Shown in pieces: positions 1-5,047 of a stretch of DNA of 5,266 nt. How positions within the stretch are numbered: the stretch's first letter is position 1; every line of letters starts with the position of its first letter. The notes below the pieces were generated by a model that was given only the letters and a program-made list of their open reading frames with translations, was not told the origin of the DNA and did no database searches. Position numbers and translations under genes: made by a program. Origin of the DNA: an uncultured Saprospiraceae bacterium. Its GTDB lineage: Bacteria; Bacteroidota; Bacteroidia; Chitinophagales; Saprospiraceae. The stretch spans positions 1 to 5,266 of the forward strand of contig CALGLY010000557.1 of the NCBI GenBank assembly GCA_937959095.1, in the 5' to 3' direction.

Positions 1-216
1 ATTCATGCAATGACAATCGACAAGCGTAGCCAATACGCCACCACACAGCACATTCGGCCAGCCGTGATGATGCGTTTCAGGCAACCAATGGCAAATCGCT
101 TCTTCGCCTTCCCAATAGCTTTTTATTTGTAGCCCTTTTTCATTGGCAGTACCGCATCCAAAACACACATTATTCGGCATATAATCCTGAAAATACTTGC
201 TCTTTGTATCGCTCAT
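1..216 (-). CDS. PaaI-like hotdog-fold thioesterase, N-terminal part (cut by window edge)
   Basis: The first 72 codons of a leftward gene are present, with ATG at 216-214 and no stop before the window edge. The family hydrolyses acyl-CoA thioesters in the cytoplasm using a hotdog fold. What can be seen: a CFGCG motif at residues 18-22, as in many PaaI-type proteins of the 'FGCG-N-x-GL' kind; a GLxIKSYW strand start near 28-35; HHGWP at 50-54; and CGGVLATLVDCH at 58-69. In the last of these, the glycine pair and Asp67 at the start of the long hotdog helix match the usual active-site region. The family is normally about 130-160 residues, so roughly half is missing through truncation at the edge, not decay. 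The start is preceded by an A-rich stretch and not a Shine-Dalgarno sequence. It is divergent from the zinc-ribbon/GIY-YIG gene at 509. The substrate cannot be told from this fragment. Confidence 0.85.
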   Translation of the reverse strand, partial: MSDTKSKYFQDYMPNNVCFGCGTANEKGLQIKSYWEGEEAICHWLPETHHHGWPNVLCGGVLATLVDCHCMN

Positions 217-236
217 TGTTTCTTTTTTTATCTTTG
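203..236 (+). promoter_or_regulatory. Possible Bacteroidota-type promoter for the rightward cluster
   Basis: TATCTTTG at 229-236 matches the Bacteroidota -7 consensus TAnnTTTG exactly. TTTG at 203-206 lies 22 bases upstream, slightly longer than the usual spacing to the -33 element. If used, transcription would begin near 243. That would give a leader of about 265 bases to the gene at 509 and include the whole structured element at 308-477. The -33 part lies inside the divergent thioesterase gene, which weakens the call. The match is short and could be chance. Confidence 0.3.
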
Positions 237-307
237 AAATGGGATGGCGAAGATAGGACTTTTAAAGGAGTGAATCTATACGCAATATTTCATTGCTTTC
301 TTCAAAA

Positions 308-477
308 TTCATTACTACTCGGAGCGTTTGGCTTGAATTTCTATTCAAGCCAAAATGTGTCCTCGAAACTCTGTTTCGTCCCACTGTACTTAGGCAAAAT
401 CGACATGCGAAACGGAGTTTCGAGAACGCGTTTCGGCGAGAACTAAGTTCTCGCCAAGCTACCCGAGTAGTAATGAA
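308..477. repeat. Nested inverted-repeat element with cloverleaf plan (outer stem plus three hairpins)
   Basis: Perfect 15-bp outer arms (308-322 and 463-477) enclose three consecutive hairpins with short spacers. Hairpin 1 has an 11-bp perfect stem, 327-337 with 344-354, and a 6-base loop. Hairpin 2 has a 17-bp stem, 362-378 with 408-424, and a 29-base loop; its only non-Watson-Crick position, 372 with 414, is a G-U pair in the rightward RNA. Hairpin 3 has a 9-bp stem, 435-443 with 447-455, and a 3-base loop. The outer stem can be lengthened inward by 323-325 with 458-460 across a 2-base bulge. The element fills most of the divergent intergenic region and is more GC-rich than its flanks. It could be a structured leader RNA, a non-coding RNA, a MITE-like or REP-like dispersed repeat, or a cruciform-forming site. 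The pairing is directly visible; the function is not. Confidence 0.8.
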
Positions 478-508
478 AAATCATTCATTCATTGATGTCC
501 ACTAAAAA

Positions 509-1369
509 ATGATACTTCCTTACGGCAAAAAAACAAGCAGGCTCATCCATATTTCCGAAGTTCCAAGCGGACAGACGGATTTGCAATGTCCCTATTGCGC
601 TGCCGAATTATTAGCTAAAAAAGGAAAACAAAACGCGCATCACTTCGCGCATGTCGGTAAGAGTTGTTTGGGGGCGGGGAGTGCGGCACTTTTAGGTTTA
701 GGGAAAGAGTTGCCTACACAATTACAGCTAATTTCCTACGCTCAACGAAAACGCCAACACATACAGCAAGCCTTACAAAAACGCGAAAAGCAAACCACCT
801 TTCTGAATAAAAAAGACAGTCAAAATAAGCAACTTATCAAAAATATAGTCGCCTATCTGCAAGCGCATAAGCAGCGGATGCAGGCACAAAAGGTGATTGC
901 TTATGTACGCTATGAATTTGAAGCCTTCCCCGATTTGGCGCATCTGCCGAATTCCTTCGCGCCTCATTTGGCTGCCTTACAGGCGTATCATTCCACAAAG
1001 CAACAAGCCTCCGAAGCTGCCGATAAACTCGCGCTCTATCAGAAAGAATTGGAGTGGTTTCATAGTTTTAAGGTCTATTTTTTAGAAATAAAAACAGGCG
1101 AATACAATACCTTTTACAAAATCGGACTGACTTCCCGCACGCTTTCGGAACGACTACAAGAAATTCGGAAGGACTTAAAAGATTTTCCAAAACTTGATAT
1201 TCAGGTCTTATACGAATTGGAAGGCGTGGCTTTTTTGGAGACTTTTTTCAAACAGAAGTACCGCAAGCAGCGTTATCAACTAGGGCAATATACCGAGTAT
1301 TTTGCGTTTGAGTATTATGAATTAGAAGCCATAAAGAAGGAATTGGAATGGATAAAAAAAATAATCTAG
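509..1369 (+). CDS. CoiA-like zinc-ribbon protein with C-terminal GIY-YIG (T5orf172/Mug113-like) nuclease domain
   Basis: This 286-residue cytoplasmic protein appears to have three parts. Residues 1-53 resemble the N-terminus of CoiA-type competence proteins: a beta-rich start, C27-P-Y-C30, and after a K-K-G-K turn the HHFAH motif (44-48), with C53 as another possible zinc ligand. Residues about 70-185 are charged, Gln-rich and probably helical or coiled coil. Residues about 188-276 fit the GIY-YIG superfamily: VYFLE (189-193) in the GIY place, YKIGLTSR (203-210) in the YIG place, R215 in the first helix, LE..FK with E244 as the likely metal-binding Glu, and TEYF (272-275), matching the usual 'geWF' end. 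CoiA proteins normally carry a PD-(D/E)XK-like nuclease domain, so this is a different domain pairing. A stop at 503-505 fixes the start at 509, and the CoiA-like start begins at once. It leads a three-gene cluster and has the 308-477 element just upstream. A nuclease role is inferred; the substrate (foreign, branched or damaged DNA) is unknown. Confidence 0.8.
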   Translation: MILPYGKKTSRLIHISEVPSGQTDLQCPYCAAELLAKKGKQNAHHFAHVGKSCLGAGSAALLGLGKELPTQLQLISYAQRKRQHIQQALQKREKQTTFLNKKDSQNKQLIKNIVAYLQAHKQRMQAQKVIAYVRYEFEAFPDLAHLPNSFAPHLAALQAYHSTKQQASEAADKLALYQKELEWFHSFKVYFLEIKTGEYNTFYKIGLTSRTLSERLQEIRKDLKDFPKLDIQVLYELEGVAFLETFFKQKYRKQRYQLGQYTEYFAFEYYELEAIKKELEWIKKII

Positions 1370-1614
1370 GCATCTCTGTGGAACTAAGTATGTATCCACT
1401 CAGCGAGGAATATAAGCCTTTGATTGTGAATTTCGTGGAACGCATTCAGCAAAAAGAAGGTGTGACCGTGCTGATGAATAATATGAGTACGCGTATCTTT
1501 GGCGCGTACGATGTCGTGCTACCCATGCTGACAGAAGAGTTACGAATAAGCTTTGAAACCCCTAATGCAATAGTGGTGGTGATGAAATTAGTAAATCGAA
1601 ATTTAGAAGAATAA
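1348..1614 (+). CDS. YkoF/MTH1187-like thiamine (HMP)-binding family protein
   Basis: This is an 88-residue single-domain protein. ISVELSMYPLSEEY at residues 9-22, followed by a helix (about 23-36), a strand around VTVLMNNMSTRIFG (39-52), a Y-D-V-V-L-P helix and a final strand IVVVMKLVNRNL, gives the beta-alpha-beta-beta-alpha-beta order of the ferredoxin-like YkoF/MTH1187 family. The 'S-x-E-x-S-x-Y-P-L' start and 'M-S-T-R-I-F-G' are typical. Members bind thiamine or hydroxymethylpyrimidine and may buffer or deliver it; they have no known catalytic residues. The ATG lies inside the nuclease gene, overlapping its last 22 bases in another frame, which suggests translational coupling. A later ATG at 1390 would remove the first strand, so 1348 is preferred. 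No thiamine transport or synthesis gene, and no TPP riboswitch, is visible nearby, so the family name is better supported than the ligand. Confidence 0.72.
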   Translation: MDKKNNLGISVELSMYPLSEEYKPLIVNFVERIQQKEGVTVLMNNMSTRIFGAYDVVLPMLTEELRISFETPNAIVVVMKLVNRNLEE

Positions 1615-1627
1615 AACTTCCTTATAG

Positions 1628-1906
1628 ATGTTTAAATATACAAAACATACCCTCAAAAAAATAGAATTAATCCTAGAAGAATCGGGTTATATTATTCGCT
1701 ATGAAAAAGGCAATTTTCAGAGTGGTTATGCGATAGTACAGGATAGAAAAATAGCAATTGTCAATAAATTTTTTGATACCGAAGGACGCATCAATTGCTT
1801 GCTTGATATTTTAGCGGTTGTCGAAATACCAGCGGAAATTCTAAGTGAAAAATCGGCGAAGTTTTATAAGGAAATTCAGAAAAACGTGGCTAAAGAGGAA
1901 GAGTAG
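1628..1906 (+). CDS. Small Bacteroidota-type conserved protein of unknown function
   Basis: This 92-residue, soluble, charged protein has no signal peptide and no membrane segment. A first helix (about 6-20, HTLKKIELILEESG) leads to strands containing IIRYEKGNFQSGYAIV (22-37) and RKIAIVNKFFDTEGRINCLLDIL (40-62), then a helical tail rich in Lys and Glu. The 'RYEKGNFQSGY' and 'NKFF-x-TEGRIN' blocks look like a family I recall only as hypothetical proteins in Bacteroidota; I cannot name a biochemical role. It begins 13 bases after the YkoF-like gene, without its own promoter or Shine-Dalgarno sequence, so it is probably the last gene of the cluster. It is followed directly by the hairpin at 1913-1945. 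Confidence 0.75.
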   Translation: MFKYTKHTLKKIELILEESGYIIRYEKGNFQSGYAIVQDRKIAIVNKFFDTEGRINCLLDILAVVEIPAEILSEKSAKFYKEIQKNVAKEEE

Positions 1907-1912
1907 TGGTCA

Positions 1913-1945
1913 ATTTATCAGCTAACTTCTCGTTAGCTGATAAAT
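1913..1945. terminator. Hairpin between convergent genes, possible bidirectional terminator
   Basis: A perfect 14-bp stem (1913-1926 with 1932-1945) with a 5-base loop starts 7 bases after the stop of the gene ending at 1906 and lies 13 bases beyond the stop codon (1959) of the convergent SIMPL gene. The position suits termination for both strands. No T-run follows the stem on either strand, so it is not a classical intrinsic terminator; it may instead act as an mRNA 3'-end stabiliser. Confidence 0.55.
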
Positions 1946-1958
1946 CAACAAAGGAATA

Positions 1959-2975
1959 CTATTCTATCTTCAACTTCTTTACTACGCCTTCTGGTGTTAC
2001 CAACACGAATTCTTTCTGCACTTGTACTTCCTTTTTAGGCAAGCGTTTCTGTAAGGTGAATCGAAGCACCAAATTGTAAGAAAACTGCACGGCTGGTTCT
2101 AAAATTTCAGGATTGATGACAATGTCATAATCATTGGCAGCTATCGCATCATAGAAGCGCGAAACGGGCTTATCCATCTTATCTACTTTTGAAGCACTTT
2201 GCTGTTTATTCGATAATTTCTGTGAACTATACGCTTGATAACTCTCGTAACGATCGCCCGGATAGGCTACCCAAGCATTTTCGGCAGTGATGATATAGGC
2301 AGAATCTAGTCCTAGATTTATATCTGAATATTGCGATTTAATCGTATTCGCATAATCCATAGCTGCTTCCCGCAATTCGCTATAAATCGCTTGCGGATCA
2401 TTGACAAAATAATCTACTTTCACAATATCATAGATTTCTTGTTTTGCCGCAGCCGTCACGATGTCGTCCAAGATGGCAGGATCGTTGAAGCGGATATGTA
2501 CATTTTTTTGAAGCTCAAAACCAATAGGAATTTCCTTGAAAGTCGCTTTGGAAAAGAGTTTTTTGGATACATCATATTCGTATTTCGGTAAGAAATTGAC
2601 CATATCCACATACAAATCCTCTTCTTGTATACCGATTGCTTTCAGCGCATTGGTGAAGGCAGTAATTTGCTTATTCAAAGAAGCATTCGTTGCTTCGGCG
2701 GTTTCTCCTATCTGGACGACATTGAAAATCGTGGTGTAAGAATCTGCCTTTTGATTAGAAAGTGCATTAATGCTCAATTCCAAGATATTATCTCCCACAA
2801 TAGTTGCCGATTTTGCGACCGAGCGATATTGCTGACTAGGAGTGAGTCCTGTATTAGAATACATGGCACTTTGATTGGCTTTTTGATTTCTATTTCGTTC
2901 GTAATTGCCCAATATCTGAGCATGAACCATGCTGCTAAGCAACAGCAATAGACTGAATAGAAGTGTTTGTTTCAT
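1959..2975 (-). CDS. Secreted SIMPL (DUF541) domain protein
   Basis: This 338-residue protein has a clear Sec signal peptide: Lys at position 2, a leucine-rich core (5-13), and probable signal peptidase I cleavage in VHA-Q after residue 19. The mature protein is therefore expected in the periplasm or envelope. SIMPL features seen: a strand start ILELSINALSNQKADSYTTIFNVVQIGETAEATNASLNK-type segment (about 64-112), a helix leading to LKAIGIQEEDLYVDMVNFLPKYEY (111-134), a strand plus helix at ELQKNVHIRFNDPAILDDIV (164-183), then DYFVNDPQAIYSELREAAMDYA (198-219), matching the family's 'v.dp..l..eAr..A' signature. A Gln/Ser-rich insertion (about 240-290) separates the last domain strand (FSYNLVLRFTL, 298-308). 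The molecular role of SIMPL proteins is poorly defined, and stress or envelope links have been proposed for some. It lies downstream of the S8 peptidase but behind a terminator, so it probably has its own promoter in 2976-3060, where I see no convincing -7/-33 pair. Confidence 0.82.
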   Translation of the reverse strand: MKQTLLFSLLLLLSSMVHAQILGNYERNRNQKANQSAMYSNTGLTPSQQYRSVAKSATIVGDNILELSINALSNQKADSYTTIFNVVQIGETAEATNASLNKQITAFTNALKAIGIQEEDLYVDMVNFLPKYEYDVSKKLFSKATFKEIPIGFELQKNVHIRFNDPAILDDIVTAAAKQEIYDIVKVDYFVNDPQAIYSELREAAMDYANTIKSQYSDINLGLDSAYIITAENAWVAYPGDRYESYQAYSSQKLSNKQQSASKVDKMDKPVSRFYDAIAANDYDIVINPEILEPAVQFSYNLVLRFTLQKRLPKKEVQVQKEFVLVTPEGVVKKLKIE

Positions 2976-3068
2976 TTGTATATTTTTATAAAAATGAAAC
3001 GGGGAATTAGGAGGTTTTATGTTTGCTGCTTGTGAAAAAAACGTACGTATAGTTTTCGCCCTAGCACA

Positions 3069-3104
3069 AAAAAAGTCAAGCCCATTACTGGACTTGACTT
3101 TTTT
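3069..3104 (-). terminator. Intrinsic terminator of the S8 peptidase gene
   Basis: The stem pairs 3069-3083 with 3090-3104 (15 bp) around a 6-base loop. The core is GTCAAGTCC against GGGCTTGAC as read leftward, followed by a run of seven T on the minus strand (3074-3068). The one imperfect position, 3081 with 3092, is a G-U pair in leftward RNA but a C-A mismatch in rightward RNA. This assigns the terminator to the leftward gene ending at 3125. Confidence 0.88.
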
Positions 3105-3124
3105 GTACTTTAGGGAGGAGTAAA

Positions 3125-4657
3125 TTAATATCCTCGTACCGCCACTAAAGCGTCATATTTTCCATAGCCATAACTACCACTACGACTTGGGTAATTCTCG
3201 GAAGCATTTTTCAAGCGATTCAACACATCCGTTTTATTAAAGCTTGGATTATAAGACCAAATAAGAGCTGCAACTCCTGCAGTGTGCGCTGTAGCAGTAG
3301 ATGAGCCACCTACATAAGAAGGCGAATTGCTACTAATAGCCAAGGTCAAAGAAGTACGGCTATCATCGCCGGCGCGTTGCATAGCAACTACAAAATCAAC
3401 GGCACTTCCATCGTGACAAGAAGAACAACGACTGTAGTTATTTGCGTCTGTAACACCTGTTACCGCAATAGTCTCTGACATCCATGCAGGGAAAATTACT
3501 CCATACCAACTTGTCCAAGAAAGTGATGTTCCAGCTGCAGCAAAGATTAGGACACCACTATTATTAGCATAACGAATGGCATCTGCTACTTGGCTGTTGG
3601 AGATAAGGTCACCCAAAGACATACTCACGATATGTACATCCGAACGATTTGCTGCGTTTACTAAGGCATCACTTACACCGTCTTTTTCAGAAGATGTGTT
3701 TATAATAACATCCTCAACACAACGGTAAGGAATAAGGTTAGCTTTGTAGGCCACACCAACTGTAGAGCCTCCGCTTGCACGAGGTGCTGCGATAGTGCCT
3801 CCCATCTGAGTACCATGACCACATTGGTCGTGTGGAGAGTCCAAGCTATCTGATTCCCACCACCACCAGCCTTCGGTGTAGTGCGTGCTTTGTGGGTCGA
3901 TGTAGCGACCTGTAGATTGTCCAGAAGAAAACTTTGAACGTAGTTTAGGTTGGTCATCAGAAGTACCTGTATCCAATAAAGCAACTCCAATGTTATTACC
4001 TTGGCTATAATTCCAAGCTGCAGGGACATTCAATCCGTCAAAAGTCCAAGGTCGTTTCGCATTGGGGCTGATAGTTGTAAAGTCATTACTATTAATATTG
4101 CTAGAAGGAGAGTTACCACAACCCGAATCACTTTTTAAGCGACTAGAATTTACATCTGGCTCGATAGAATAACCCATTGGTTCTGCATAACGTACCAACG
4201 CCTTCTCTGCACGCAGTGCTTTTACTACCGCCAAGCTAGTTGTCTTAACTTGGATGACGGGTAAGTTATCCTTTATACGTATATCTGATGCACTGGAAAA
4301 ATCAAGGTTTTCTTGTGTAGCAACTTTCTCTATGATTGCTATAACTTCTTCTCTCGCTGTAGTCCATTCACTGCTCTCAAGGTCAATTTGGTGAATAGTA
4401 CTATTCAAGTTTTGGTAAGTGCGTGGTTGATAACCAATGCTTAGTATTCCATCGCTATTCGTTAGTGCGCTCCATACTACTTGATCTTGAACCATGTGCC
4501 ACCAAAATTCATTTTCCGAATGTAACTTTTTAAAAATAATTTGGTCGATTTCATTTGTTGATAGGAGGTCATTGGTGTTGGATGTGGTGTCTAAAATTTC
4601 TTTTTGACAACCAAAGAGCAAAATGCATGCAAATGCATAGAGGGTAAATTTTTTCAT
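3125..4657 (-). CDS. Lipoprotein subtilisin-like serine peptidase (S8 family), atypical oxyanion position
   Basis: This is a 510-residue protein. The start is the ATG at 4657: it gives MKKFTLYAFACILLFGC, a lipoprotein signal with lipobox LFG-C17, whereas the longer reading frame adds 22 residues ahead of it. Residues 18-20 (QKE) resemble the Bacteroidota surface-export signal after the lipidated Cys. An I9-like prodomain occupies about 85-168. The catalytic domain spans about 200-508: Asp229 in ALLDTGT, His281 in CGHGTQMGGTIA, and Ser453 in GGSSTATAHTAG. Two departures stand out: AAAGT at 373-377 has Thr where S8 enzymes usually carry the oxyanion Asn, and A457 replaces the usual Pro after the Ser motif. 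Extra cysteines occur at 180, 279, 313, 411 and 414, with WWWW at 264-267. The protein ends right after the fold, with no type IX sorting domain or PPC domain. It is monocistronic, with its own terminator and a dyad-rich upstream region. Confidence 0.9.
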   Translation of the reverse strand: MKKFTLYAFACILLFGCQKEILDTTSNTNDLLSTNEIDQIIFKKLHSENEFWWHMVQDQVVWSALTNSDGILSIGYQPRTYQNLNSTIHQIDLESSEWTTAREEVIAIIEKVATQENLDFSSASDIRIKDNLPVIQVKTTSLAVVKALRAEKALVRYAEPMGYSIEPDVNSSRLKSDSGCGNSPSSNINSNDFTTISPNAKRPWTFDGLNVPAAWNYSQGNNIGVALLDTGTSDDQPKLRSKFSSGQSTGRYIDPQSTHYTEGWWWWESDSLDSPHDQCGHGTQMGGTIAAPRASGGSTVGVAYKANLIPYRCVEDVIINTSSEKDGVSDALVNAANRSDVHIVSMSLGDLISNSQVADAIRYANNSGVLIFAAAGTSLSWTSWYGVIFPAWMSETIAVTGVTDANNYSRCSSCHDGSAVDFVVAMQRAGDDSRTSLTLAISSNSPSYVGGSSTATAHTAGVAALIWSYNPSFNKTDVLNRLKNASENYPSRSGSYGYGKYDALVAVRGY

Positions 4658-4709
4658 GTGTGTTGTGGTGTGTGTAATTAAAAAAAGTATTCTTGATTTG
4701 TGTTTTCTA

Positions 4710-4811
4710 GCGAATATTCGCAAATATATAATAATATTTTATTTTTTAATATATATATTAGCGAATTTTCGCTGGAATATATTTTTTCATTTTTTTTAGC
4801 GAAAATTCGCT
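4710..4811. promoter_or_regulatory. Three copies of an AGCGAA-NN-TTCGC dyad: candidate operator array
   Basis: Copy 1 is GCGAATATTCGC at 4710-4721, a perfect palindrome. Copy 2 is AGCGAATTTTCGCT at 4760-4773. Copy 3 is AGCGAAAATTCGCT at 4798-4811, the exact reverse complement of copy 2. All share TAGCGAA, two A/T bases, then TTCGC. Only the central two bases vary, which is the pattern expected for a dimeric DNA-binding protein. The copies sit in otherwise very AT-rich DNA, with 51 and 38 bases between equivalent positions. They lie 53-154 bases upstream of the S8 peptidase start, and no rightward gene nearby would use them. The regulator is unknown. Confidence 0.7.
4721..4728 (-). promoter_or_regulatory. 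Possible -7 element of the S8 peptidase promoter
   Basis: Read leftward, TATATTTG matches TAnnTTTG and lies 63 bases upstream of the peptidase ATG. The first dyad (4710-4721) begins at its last base and so would cover the transcription start. This geometry fits a repressor site. No TTTG -33 element is seen at the usual distance in the AT-rich run upstream, so the promoter call is tentative. Confidence 0.38.
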
Positions 4812-5047
4812 ATTATTCTTGCCTAAGGGAATTTGTAAAAAATCTAACCCATAGTTTTCACCGTAGTGCCGAAAAACAAGGACTGTCGATAAATTAATGT
4901 TCTAATTTGTAAACACTTGTAACCAATAGCCAATAGTTAAGTGTCGATGACTAAAGTCGAACTTAAAGGTATAAGTATAAAATATGGTATGAAAGTCGAA
5001 TGGTATGATTCAGGTGTTTTCGAGTCATATCTTGGCTTATTTTTATA
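4812..5047. other. AT-rich intergenic stretch without a supported gene
   Basis: Together with 4658-4811 this makes a gene-free gap of about 390 bases between the peptidase start and the stop of the right-edge gene. Beyond the dyads I see only small repeats: GTCGA recurring at 4884, 4943, 4956 and 4994, an 8-base direct repeat TGGTATGA at 4985 and 5001, and CCAATAG twice at 4923 and 4930. A 29-codon rightward frame (4989-5078) is too weak to call. No RNA gene was recognised. Confidence 0.5.

Noticed and set aside
204..446. Rightward 80-codon frame crossing the cloverleaf element
   Set aside because: It starts inside the divergent thioesterase gene, and its last part simply translates the inverted repeats. 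No domain is visible and the composition is not protein-like.
308..477. Integron attC site or tRNA-like gene
   Set aside because: The core sites expected of attC (RYYYAAC/GTTRRRY) are not at the arm ends, and the stem lengths, anticodon arm and T-loop do not fit a tRNA.
484..495. ATTC tandem repeat just upstream of the gene at 509, as a phase-variable tract
   Set aside because: There are only about three repeat units, too few for frequent slippage, and the tract is outside the coding frame.
2331..2951. Rightward frames of 67-108 codons opposite the SIMPL gene
   Set aside because: They lie wholly antisense to a well-supported coding sequence and show no domain features.
3410..3430. CxxCH haem-binding motif in the S8 peptidase (residues 411-415)
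   Set aside because: It is a single motif inside a peptidase fold, in the place of the usual family loop before VDF, with no cytochrome features. Disulfide or metal binding is more likely.
4658..4723. N-terminal extension of the S8 peptidase to the ATG at 4723
   Set aside because: It would put 22 charged residues before a clear lipoprotein signal, run through the dyad at 4710-4721, and move the start upstream of the likely transcription start.
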